Under the pieces are notes generated by a model. That model saw only the letters and a list, made by a program, of their open reading frames with translations, did no database searches and was not told where the DNA came from. From Candidatus Iainarchaeum sp. (GTDB lineage Archaea; Iainarchaeota; Iainarchaeia; JAADDC01), in assembly GCA_015520865.1 (NCBI GenBank), contig WAPE01000045.1, positions 1 through 28,245 on the forward strand: a DNA stretch of 28,245 bases. The letters run 5' to 3'. Both the position numbers and the translations under genes were made by a program. This document shows, piece by piece, positions 15,370-23,043 of the stretch; the stretch's first letter is position 1; the number at the start of each line of letters is the position of its first letter.

Positions 15370-17160
15370 GTGGGTCATAGAAAACTAAAACGCATTCTCA
15401 AGCGAGCAGGTGAGCTGCTCCTAAAGGAAGGTCTGGAGGTTCCAGAGGTATCGGAAGAGCCAGAACTGGAAGAAGAGGAAGTTCCGGTGCTTGGGGAAGA
15501 AGAAATCAGCTCGTCCACTGTAGAGAAACCGATGCAGCCGGTGGAGGCCTCTCCAGATATCGTCGAGGAGATCCTCCCTGATATGGGGGGTGGTGAGGTC
15601 AAAGACGTTCTTTCAGAGCTCGTTTATACTCTTCCGGAGGACATCGCCGGAGAAATCCCGGCCGAATGGCGACCACCTTCCTTTTCCGACGTGGATGAGC
15701 GCTATCCCCTCATTCCTCCTCACGCATATGCTCATATCTTCTGGAGCGACGAGGAGAAGAAACTGCTTTACCACGTTGAGGAGCCCATCCTCACCCTTCA
15801 GGAAAAGGAAGATCTGGAGCGGATCAAAGCGTTGCTAACAGAGCTCATAGATATTGGAGCCTTTGAGCTCAAAGAGGGGGAGAAAATTCAGGAATATATT
15901 GCCCGCAAGTTTGACGAGATCGTAAGGGACTACGGGTTCTCCTTTACTCCCCACCAGTACGAAAAGATAAAGTACTATGTGTTAAGGGATTTCGCTGGCC
16001 TTGAACGAATCGAACCGCTTATGAGGGACCCCCATCTGGAGGACATCTCCTGCATAGGGCCTGGTGTTCCGATCTACGTTTATCACAGAACTTACGGCTC
16101 AATGCAAACGAACGTGATGTTCAAGGACAACGAAGAGCTCAATAGGTTCATCGTGAAGCTTGCCCAGCTCGTAGGAAAGCACGTTTCTGTTAGTAACCCC
16201 CTCCTTGAGGGAGCGCTTCCCGATGGAAGCAGAGTTCAAGCTACCTACGTCGTCACGAAGGACATCTCGACAAAGGGCTCCAACTTCACGATCCGCAAGT
16301 TCACGAAGGACCCCCTCACCGTTACTGACCTCGTGAAGTTCGGGACGCTAACTCCCGTTATCGCTGCCTACCTCTGGCTCGCCGTGGAGTACCGAAACTC
16401 CATCCTCGTCGCCGGTGGAACGGCTACCGGTAAGACAACGATGCTCAACGTTATCTCTATGTTCATCCCCCCAGAGGCTAAGGTGGTTTCCATAGAAGAC
16501 ACCCCGGAGCTTAGGCTACCCCACGAGAACTGGATACAGAAGATCGCCAGGGAAGGGGGCGAAGGAGCATCCATTGATCTCTTTGAGCTCCTAAAGGCCG
16601 CACTGCGTGAACGGCCAGATTACATCATCGTGGGAGAGGTCCGTGGCAGGGAAACCTACGTTCTCTTTCAGGGTATGGCGACGGGTCACCCTGGTTTGGC
16701 TACGATCCACGCCGAAAACATCGAAACCCTTGTGGACAGGCTCATTTCACCTCCCATCTCCCTTCCTCCAGCCCTCCTCCACTCCCTCGATCTCATCCTC
16801 TTCATGAGGAGGGGAAACGTTCGAGGCTACGAGGTTCGAAGGGTGGGAGAGATTGATGAGGTTCTGGGGGTCGACCTAGAAAAGAAGAAACCAATAACGA
16901 ACCTCTTCGTTGAGTGGATTCCGGCAGAGGATAAGTTCAAGATCTACAAGAAGAGTAAGGTGGTGGATAAGATCGTTCGTGAGCGTGGAGTGAGCGTTGA
17001 TAGCGTTTGGGAAGAACTAAGACGTCGTTCCTTCGTAATAGACTACCTCGTTAAGAACAACATTCGGTATTATCGTGAGGTCCAGAAGTACATCGCAAGG
17101 TACTACAAGGAGCCCGAGAAGCTCCTGGAGGAGATAGGCTATGCTCGAGAGGTTGGCTAA
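15370..17160 (+). CDS. Type IV pilus/secretion ATPase (TadA/FlaI/VirB11-like)
   Basis: About 596 residues. An acidic, probably disordered N-terminus (to about residue 75) precedes the conserved NTPase. Visible motifs are Walker A GGTATGKTT (349-357, K355), Asp box SIEDTPELRLPH, Walker B IIVGEVRGRE (E423) and His box GLATIHAEN (H447). The conserved arginine-rich ISTKGSNFTIRKF lies before the P-loop, as in archaeal FlaI/TadA ATPases. It should power a filament or secretion machine together with the two platform proteins encoded next. I prefer GTG 15370 because a TATA-like element is 25 bases upstream; TTG 15364 is in frame and possible. It opens a plus-strand operon of six genes and overlaps the next one by 20 bases. 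Confidence 0.93.
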   Translation: MGHRKLKRILKRAGELLLKEGLEVPEVSEEPELEEEEVPVLGEEEISSSTVEKPMQPVEASPDIVEEILPDMGGGEVKDVLSELVYTLPEDIAGEIPAEWRPPSFSDVDERYPLIPPHAYAHIFWSDEEKKLLYHVEEPILTLQEKEDLERIKALLTELIDIGAFELKEGEKIQEYIARKFDEIVRDYGFSFTPHQYEKIKYYVLRDFAGLERIEPLMRDPHLEDISCIGPGVPIYVYHRTYGSMQTNVMFKDNEELNRFIVKLAQLVGKHVSVSNPLLEGALPDGSRVQATYVVTKDISTKGSNFTIRKFTKDPLTVTDLVKFGTLTPVIAAYLWLAVEYRNSILVAGGTATGKTTMLNVISMFIPPEAKVVSIEDTPELRLPHENWIQKIAREGGEGASIDLFELLKAALRERPDYIIVGEVRGRETYVLFQGMATGHPGLATIHAENIETLVDRLISPPISLPPALLHSLDLILFMRRGNVRGYEVRRVGEIDEVLGVDLEKKKPITNLFVEWIPAEDKFKIYKKSKVVDKIVRERGVSVDSVWEELRRRSFVIDYLVKNNIRYYREVQKYIARYYKEPEKLLEEIGYAREVG

Positions 17161-18019
17161 GTTTGCCTATCGGTTATTTGGCAGGACGGTATTCCGATAT
17201 AGAGACCGGTATGCATGGATAACAGAAGAACTAAAAAAGGCACGACTTCCTTACACACCAGATGAGTATGTTTCGCTTTTAATCCTTCTCGGCATCCTCC
17301 TCTTTGTCCTTCTGCTCCCCGTTGGCTACCTCCTCATTCCCTTCGGAAACCCCTTCATGAGGTTCCTCCTATCCTTCCTCATCGACATCGTTACGACTGC
17401 AATCGTTCTCTTCAACGCCCTGAACTACCCGCGCTTCAAGGCCATAAGTAGAGCTTCCTCCATCGACGCGGTCCTCCCCTTCGCCCTCATGCATATGGCT
17501 ACGCTGGCAGGATCAGGCATTCCACCCCACCACATCTTTCGTATCATGGGAAAGATCGAGAAGTACGGTGAGGTGGCCCGGGAATGTCGTATCATTTACC
17601 GAGATGTCGCCGTCCTTGGTAAAGATCTCTTTTCCGCCCTTTCCGATGCCGCCAAAAGCTCCCCTTCGAGACTCTGGACCGAGATCCTCTGGGGTATTTC
17701 TTCTACCCTCCGAACGGGTGGATCCCTCCGGGACTATCTGTACTCAAAGTCCAGGGAGCTTCAAGCCCTCATAGAGCGAAAGGAGCGCGAGACCGTCGAA
17801 ACGATGAACTTGCTAACCGAGATCTATCTCATCGTCTTCGTTCTGACACCTATACTCGGAGCCATTATGCTCATCCTTATGAGCATGCTCGCTGGCGGAA
17901 CGCTCCTCGGTCTAAACCCCTTAACCCTTTTCGCTCTGCTCGTTTACCTCATAACGCCTGTCACGGGAATAATCTTCCTCATCTTTGCCGATAATGCTCG
18001 TCCGAGGGAGATCGTATGA
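17141..18019 (+). CDS. TadB-like pilus platform protein (single T2SSF domain)
   Basis: This 292-residue membrane protein has two membrane segments (about 45-67 and 73-94), a cytoplasmic helical T2SSF-like domain (100-220, with the family-type LAGSGIPPHHIFRIM and LRTGGSLRDYL), then two more membrane segments (227-250 and 260-283). It would form half of the inner-membrane platform that the ATPase rotates or deforms during filament assembly. The start has GGAGGAGAT (17127-17135) five bases before the ATG, inside the ATPase coding end. The next platform gene starts at its stop in an ATGA. Having two separate platform genes here contrasts with the single fused one in the operon at 1311-5706. Confidence 0.88.
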   Translation: MLERLAKFAYRLFGRTVFRYRDRYAWITEELKKARLPYTPDEYVSLLILLGILLFVLLLPVGYLLIPFGNPFMRFLLSFLIDIVTTAIVLFNALNYPRFKAISRASSIDAVLPFALMHMATLAGSGIPPHHIFRIMGKIEKYGEVARECRIIYRDVAVLGKDLFSALSDAAKSSPSRLWTEILWGISSTLRTGGSLRDYLYSKSRELQALIERKERETVETMNLLTEIYLIVFVLTPILGAIMLILMSMLAGGTLLGLNPLTLFALLVYLITPVTGIIFLIFADNARPREIV

Positions 18020-19197
18020 GGATCCGCGGAAGGAAGATACCTTCCTTCCTTTGGGTAGGTTTGGCTGACGTCCTTCTCTTCTTAGTACTCTTCTTTCTGG
18101 CCAACACCTTCTACGCCGGGACACCGTACTACTCTACCATTATCGCCCTTGTTATCCTCGTCGCCCTCCTCGTCCCATTTTTCTACATCTACCAGAACTA
18201 CAGAAGGATCAAGGAGAAGGAACGGTTCTTTCCTCAGTTTCTCAAGGACCTCGCAGATATCTATAGAAGCGGTATAAGCCTCGTCCAGGCAACCTACCAG
18301 ACCTCACAGCAGAACTACGGTCCACTTACTCCCCATATACGAAAGCTCGCCGTTCGTCTCTCTTGGGGGATTCCCTTTGAGGAGGCCTTTAAGCTCTTTG
18401 CTAAGGAAACTGGCAGCCCCCTCATCGAGGGGGCGACCCTCATTATTTTAGAGGCCTTTGCGTCAGGCGGAGATATTCCTTCCGTTCTAGAGACGGTTGC
18501 TGAGGATATAAGGAAGCTCAAGGATCTCGAGGAAGAGAGAAAGAGCCATTTTGCCCCCTTCGTCGGTACGATGTACGTGGTATTTCTCATATCCATTGGG
18601 CTCTCCTACATCCTTCTCCAAGTTCTTCTCCCGGAGATTCCAGTTTTACCGTCATTTTCCATGAACTTTACGCCTCAGGGAGGCCAGAACTTCGGCGGAA
18701 CAGCTACCATACCGGAGTATCCTATGAAGATCCTCTTTCTTCACCTTCTCCTCATTCAAGCCATCATCAGTGGCTTGATAGCAGGTATCATAGGGGAAGG
18801 AAGCTGGTCCGCTGGATTAAAACACGTCCTCATCATGGGCTTCATCGCTCTCCTTTCCTTCCAGCTATTTATCTTACCCACCGATCCCGCCGATAGGATC
18901 GCAAGGACCCTCACGAAGATGCCCTTGACGATGAATTTCAGCGTGGACCTGGGCCAGTTCTACGTAGAGCATAACATCACAGCCGCTGAAGTAAACCACT
19001 ACATCGCCGGTAGAAGAAGTCTTTTTGGAGGAAGAAACACGAAGATCCGTTTCAACTTCGCTCAAGATCCTCAGTGTAAGCTCTGCGGGACCCTCGTGGA
19101 GGTGAACTCCGAAGGCGTTTACATTAAGAAGCCCGTTTACCTTTCCTTTAAGGTGGTAAGCAATGGCGACGGAACAGCCACGATCTACGTCCGGTGA
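18016..19197 (+). CDS. TadC-like pilus platform protein with an extracellular C-terminal domain
   Basis: 393 residues. Two membrane segments (about 10-30 and 40-60) precede a T2SSF-like cytoplasmic domain (70-180, with the family-type IYRSGISLVQA and AFASGGDIPSVLE), followed by three more membrane segments (183-205, 239-260, 269-287). With five segments and a cytoplasmic T2SSF domain, the last 105 residues should lie outside the cell; they contain a CKLC pair (C354, C357) and a beta-strand-rich end. I know no such C-terminal addition in ordinary TadC proteins, so it may contact the filament or a surface partner (inference). The gene starts in an ATGA overlap with the TadB-like gene. Confidence 0.85.
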   Translation: MRIRGRKIPSFLWVGLADVLLFLVLFFLANTFYAGTPYYSTIIALVILVALLVPFFYIYQNYRRIKEKERFFPQFLKDLADIYRSGISLVQATYQTSQQNYGPLTPHIRKLAVRLSWGIPFEEAFKLFAKETGSPLIEGATLIILEAFASGGDIPSVLETVAEDIRKLKDLEEERKSHFAPFVGTMYVVFLISIGLSYILLQVLLPEIPVLPSFSMNFTPQGGQNFGGTATIPEYPMKILFLHLLLIQAIISGLIAGIIGEGSWSAGLKHVLIMGFIALLSFQLFILPTDPADRIARTLTKMPLTMNFSVDLGQFYVEHNITAAEVNHYIAGRRSLFGGRNTKIRFNFAQDPQCKLCGTLVEVNSEGVYIKKPVYLSFKVVSNGDGTATIYVR

Positions 19198-19651
19198 GTG
19201 GAAGCTTCCTCCTGAAATCAAGGTACTAGAGGCCCTCGGTGCCATCGGAGATAAACGAATAGAGCTAACTCCCGATGGAGCCAAAGTAACGTCCTCCGAG
19301 GGAGATAGGGTTTATACGGTACGTTTCGATGAGAAACGATGGGTTATTGGATCAACAGACAACGGGAGTGTTTTCCGGGGCTACTACGGCTACCCAATTA
19401 TTGCGTTCCTCATGCTGAAGGGTTACTTACCACTCCGAAGAGACTTGGCCGAAGCGCTAAAGGGCATTCCTTGGAAGCGTCTCAACGAGAAGTACAAGAG
19501 GTACTGGATCGTCGAAAAGATGATCCTCGATGAACTCGAGGAGAAGGGATTTAGCAAGGAGGACGTTAAGAAATACGTAAAAGAGGTTCTATCCAGACTA
19601 AAGGAGCTAAAACTGGGGAGGTTAGAGCTTGGACAGCAAACACTCTTCTAG
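19163..19651 (+). CDS. Unrecognised protein of the second secretion operon
   Basis: 162 residues, cytoplasmic, with no signal peptide or membrane segment. The first 75 residues are beta-rich (KRIELTPDGAKVTSSEGD, RVYTVRFDEKRWVIGSTD); the second half is helical and strongly charged (EEKGFSKEDVKKYVKEVLSR). It ends in LGQQTLF. I do not recognise the family. The start ATG 19163 is backed by GGTGGT a few bases upstream and lies 35 bases inside the end of the TadC-like gene. The next gene begins 23 bases before its stop. The tight overlaps indicate co-translation with the secretion genes and the HAD-type enzyme, but do not reveal the function. Confidence 0.8.
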   Translation: MATEQPRSTSGEWKLPPEIKVLEALGAIGDKRIELTPDGAKVTSSEGDRVYTVRFDEKRWVIGSTDNGSVFRGYYGYPIIAFLMLKGYLPLRRDLAEALKGIPWKRLNEKYKRYWIVEKMILDELEEKGFSKEDVKKYVKEVLSRLKELKLGRLELGQQTLF

Positions 19652-20258
19652 ATTTGCTATTGTGGACTTCGACGAAACCCTCATCGACGGCGTTTTAGCA
19701 ACGAAGCTAGCCAAAGCCATACTGAACCCCAGGAAGAACCGCGGGATCATCCCAAGGATTTACTACCTCAAGTTCGTCCGATACACCCACCTACCCTTCT
19801 TAACCCGCCTCAAGCGTTTCTACCGCATCTACCGTTACCTCCTTCGGAGGACCTTCGACCTCTACCTTTCCCTCTTGACAGATCCCCGTGTGGATAAAGA
19901 GGCCCTCTTTTTCCTCATAAAGGGCGTTATTGAAGAGATAGAGATCCCAGAGGTAAGTTTGGAGTTCCTTCGAAGGCTCAAGGAACGGGGATATGAGGTC
20001 GTTCTTCTTACTGCTATACCTCAAGAGATTGCGGAGCTTCTGAGAGACCGAATCCCCGTGGATATGGTTGTAGGATCAAAGCCCGGTCGAATTCTAGATA
20101 GGGAGGGCAAAGAAGCCGTTCTACGGAGACTCTCGAGGCAGGGAACGATCGAGATCATCGTCGGGAATCCGGGACATGAACCCTTCTGGCTTGCGGAGCG
20201 TTTGGCAATAATGGTTCGCTCACCGAGGGATTTAAGTAGATGGCTCGACAGAATATGA
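19629..20258 (+). CDS. HAD-superfamily hydrolase, phosphoserine phosphatase-like
   Basis: 209 residues. Motif I is FAIVDFDETLIDG with nucleophile D13 and D15; motif II is VVLLTAIP (T128); motif III is probably K151 or K161; motif IV is IIVGNPGHEP, where the usual first Asp is N180 and the following acid is E184. The helical cap (about 25-105) is of the C1 type found in phosphoserine phosphatase and small-molecule phosphatases. The substrate cannot be told. The start is TTG 19629, with GGAGGT about six bases upstream. It overlaps the AmrS-like gene in an ATGA. The Asn at motif IV is a mild departure from most active members but is found in some. Confidence 0.82.
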   Translation: MDSKHSSRFAIVDFDETLIDGVLATKLAKAILNPRKNRGIIPRIYYLKFVRYTHLPFLTRLKRFYRIYRYLLRRTFDLYLSLLTDPRVDKEALFFLIKGVIEEIEIPEVSLEFLRRLKERGYEVVLLTAIPQEIAELLRDRIPVDMVVGSKPGRILDREGKEAVLRRLSRQGTIEIIVGNPGHEPFWLAERLAIMVRSPRDLSRWLDRI

Positions 20259-21322
20259 ATGTGAAGGAAGCCCTCTTCTACGAGAGGCTCGAAAACGGTA
20301 AGGTACGCTGTAATACCTGTGAGCGAAGATGCATCATACTTCCAGGAAGAAGAGGGGCCTGCAGAATAAGGGAGAATCGCGATGGAAAACTGTACCTCTT
20401 AACCTATGGCCACCCGGTTGCCATACACATCGATCCGATAGAGAAGAAGCCCCTCTTCCACTTCTATCCCGGAACGGAGATTCTCTCCTACTCAACGGTT
20501 GGTTGCAACTTCTTCTGTAAGTACTGCCAGAACTGGGATATCTCCCAGGCATCACCAGAAGATTACGATACACCCTACGTTTCTCCGGAAGAAATGGTCG
20601 AATCTGCGATCCGATACGGCACGATCGGGGTGGCCCATACCTATACCGAGCCAACGGTCTACTACGAGTACGCGAGAGATATCGGGCTCTTAGGAAAGAA
20701 GAGGGGCCTCGTGAATGTCTTCGTCTCCAACGGCTACTTTACCCTGGAGGTCTTGGAAGACATGGTGAAGTTTGTAGACGCCATAAACATCGATCTCAAG
20801 GGAGACGAGAAGTTCTACCGGGAGGTTGTGATCGGGGCCCACGTCGACTATGTGAAGCGTAACATAAAGGAGGTCTTCAAGAGGGGGATTCATCTCGAGG
20901 TGACGATGCTCATTATTCCGGGCTATAACGACGATGAGGAGCTCTTCCGCCAGAACGTGAGCTTTTTAGCGGAAGTCTCCCGTGATATCCCCCTTCACAT
21001 CTCGCGGTTCTTCCCCCACTACAAGATGAGCCACGTTCCTCCAACCCCCGTGGAAACGCTCACGAAGTTCTATAACATCGCCCGGGAGGAGCTCAACTAC
21101 GTCTACGTTGGAAACCTCCCCTCTCCTCGCTACGAAACGACCTACTGCCCCAACTGTGGGAACCCTGTCATTATCCGCTACGGTTATAACGTCGAGAACC
21201 TCCTTGAGGGAGACCGTTGTCCATACTGCGGCTACAGGATCCATGGTGTTTTTGAAAAGAAAGGTAAAAAAGGAAGTTCAGGGGAAAACAAGGAAGCTCC
21301 ACCAGGGCCTTCTAATGCCTAG
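20255..21322 (+). CDS. amrS: AmrS-like radical SAM enzyme (AmmeMemoRadiSam system)
   Basis: 355 residues. The radical SAM cluster is CNFFCKYC (C84, C88, C91), with the downstream glycine and strand motifs of the pyruvate-formate-lyase activase-like group. A cysteine-rich N-terminus (C19, C22, C26, C36) in the pattern RCNTCERRC...GACRIREN is typical of AmrS. A zinc ribbon (C298, C301, C322, C325) and a disordered basic tail end the protein. AmrS is defined by co-occurrence with AMMECR1 and Memo proteins; its reaction is not settled and those partners are not in this window. I chose ATG 20255, in an ATGA with the HAD-type gene, over an in-frame ATG five codons upstream. The end overlaps the convergent surface-protein gene by 45 bases. 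Confidence 0.9.
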   Translation: MNVKEALFYERLENGKVRCNTCERRCIILPGRRGACRIRENRDGKLYLLTYGHPVAIHIDPIEKKPLFHFYPGTEILSYSTVGCNFFCKYCQNWDISQASPEDYDTPYVSPEEMVESAIRYGTIGVAHTYTEPTVYYEYARDIGLLGKKRGLVNVFVSNGYFTLEVLEDMVKFVDAINIDLKGDEKFYREVVIGAHVDYVKRNIKEVFKRGIHLEVTMLIIPGYNDDEELFRQNVSFLAEVSRDIPLHISRFFPHYKMSHVPPTPVETLTKFYNIAREELNYVYVGNLPSPRYETTYCPNCGNPVIIRYGYNVENLLEGDRCPYCGYRIHGVFEKKGKKGSSGENKEAPPGPSNA

Positions 21323-23005
21323 CTCCTTTCCGGTTTCTGCATCGACCACTGCCTTTACTGGTACTTCCACCGGTATGAAGAACAGCAATCTTCCCTTTAC
21401 TGCTCCTTCTACCTCGTACACTGGCTTGTTCTTTTCTGGAACGAGCTCCACCTTCTTTATCACGAGGTTTCTGGCTACCTTCTTGATCTTCTGGACGACT
21501 TCGTCTGGCAGAACCCTTAGTTCCTTTCCTGCCACCTTTATGATGTTCTTATCTACTTCCACGTCGCCGACGACCTGAACCTTTACGCGGACCGGTCCGT
21601 TGACCTCGATAACAACCTTGTTGTTTTCCTTTGCAATGATCACTGGCTTCTTTTTTACTACTGTCTCGATGACGGCCTTAGGCAGCCTTATCACTTCCTT
21701 GGAGATAGGATCGATGAGGCCAGCCTTGGATACTATGAGGGGCTTCCCTATCTCCTTTGGCTTGATCACCACTGCTGCCAATTCTTTCTTATGCTTTTCA
21801 ATGAGCTTGTTTAATTCTCTGAAAACCTCTTTTACCTTGCTGGAAGTTTTGTTTCCTTCCTGAAGAACCTTCTTCACCTTTTGCTGGATCATCTTCACCG
21901 GCGGTATCGGAGGTCCGATGGGCTCGATGTGGTACACCCCTCCTGGGAAGTTTCCTTCACAGAGCTTTCCGTAGAGGGGTGAATTGATCTCCTTCAGGAT
22001 CGGACATACTTTTTCGAGGAACTTCGGGTAGTTACCTTCTAGACAGATCCTGTGGATCTCCTCCGCTAGGCCTATACCGCTCTCATTGATCTCTTTGATG
22101 ACTTCCGTTAGGACGGGACCGCACTTTCTGCCGTTTGATTCGATACCAATTCTTGAGGTACTCTCTGGCAGGATCTCTATACTTGCCGGAAAACCTGGGG
22201 TGTAATGGAGCCTTATCGTTGTGTTTTCTTCGCTACAGAGCTTGTTTTTGAGCTTTATAATGTAGCAGTTCAGACAGCGAAGCGGTTCGACCTCATACTT
22301 GTAGCATCCTTTAATGTTTACTATGATTTCGTTGCCCTCGATCTTGGCCGTATAGTTTACGTTTCCCTTGGCTTTTACCGAAAGGTTTCCCTCCCTTATA
22401 CTTTTCCCTGGGGTCGGTGGTAGCTCGGGTGGTTTGATAAGGGGAAGGTTTCTTTCCATAGCATTTATTTCACTTGGAGAGATTTGACTTGGTTTTGATC
22501 CCCCGGAATTCCCTATCAGCCTTTCTAGGTAAACAACTACCTCGTTGGCATCCTGCGGCAGCTCTAACGAGATGCTTGTCGGTTGCGGAATGACCACCAA
22601 GGCACATACTGTGTTTGCCTCGGTAGGTTTATTTACCTCGAACTGCACGTCGTAGCGATACGTACCATTTTTGTCCACCGATTCCTTGATGTTTTTGCCT
22701 GTAAGATGGTAGCACGGGCTTGGTAGCTCTACAACAGCTGCTATGTAAAGGTTTCCGTCCTTTATCTCTGTACCTGACACGGATACGCCGCTCCGTGGGA
22801 TTACCTTTACGTTTGGTTGTATTGATGGTACTTTGTTGCTATCGAGGGGTTCCTTTGGAAGCGGTTGCATCGGTAAGGTTACGTTGGTTTCTCCTCCGCC
22901 AACGATAGAAACGCTTGCACTTCCATTTACACCAACCTCTGCAGCGTAGGCCGTGGTTAGTAGCACCAATATCAGGAACGCCACAACGATACCGAGCCTC
23001 TCCAT
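21278..23005 (-). CDS. Secreted PepSY-like protein with conserved-looking PWW C-terminus
   Basis: 575 residues. A clear signal peptide (MERLGIVVAFLILVLLTTAYA) is followed by an extracellular chain with several N-glycosylation sequons (NVT, NGT, NYT, NLS, NTT) and about a dozen cysteines in the middle. After a proline-rich part (about 190-210) and a helical, charged stretch, the last 170 residues are beta-rich and lysine-rich. The end, KPVYEVEGAVKGRLL then VKAVVDAETGKELGIRRPWW, has the VDAxTG turn of PepSY domains, closing with RRPWWSFLVFP. I do not know a named family for the whole. There is no C-terminal helix, so how it is held at the surface is unclear. A TATTAA element lies about 28 bases upstream of the start. 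Confidence 0.82.
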   Translation of the reverse strand: MERLGIVVAFLILVLLTTAYAAEVGVNGSASVSIVGGGETNVTLPMQPLPKEPLDSNKVPSIQPNVKVIPRSGVSVSGTEIKDGNLYIAAVVELPSPCYHLTGKNIKESVDKNGTYRYDVQFEVNKPTEANTVCALVVIPQPTSISLELPQDANEVVVYLERLIGNSGGSKPSQISPSEINAMERNLPLIKPPELPPTPGKSIREGNLSVKAKGNVNYTAKIEGNEIIVNIKGCYKYEVEPLRCLNCYIIKLKNKLCSEENTTIRLHYTPGFPASIEILPESTSRIGIESNGRKCGPVLTEVIKEINESGIGLAEEIHRICLEGNYPKFLEKVCPILKEINSPLYGKLCEGNFPGGVYHIEPIGPPIPPVKMIQQKVKKVLQEGNKTSSKVKEVFRELNKLIEKHKKELAAVVIKPKEIGKPLIVSKAGLIDPISKEVIRLPKAVIETVVKKKPVIIAKENNKVVIEVNGPVRVKVQVVGDVEVDKNIIKVAGKELRVLPDEVVQKIKKVARNLVIKKVELVPEKNKPVYEVEGAVKGRLLFFIPVEVPVKAVVDAETGKELGIRRPWWSFLVFP

Positions 23006-23029
23006 ACTAATAACTTTGTTCTATTCCTC

Positions 23030-23035
23030 TATTAA
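23030..23035 (-). promoter_or_regulatory. TATA-like element of the secreted PepSY-like gene
   Basis: TTAATA on the minus strand is centred about 28 bases upstream of ATG 23005, in the 38-base gap after PolB. It suggests that the secreted protein has its own, nearly leaderless transcript rather than relying on PolB read-through. Confidence 0.45.
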
Positions 23036-23043
23036 CGCTTTTG

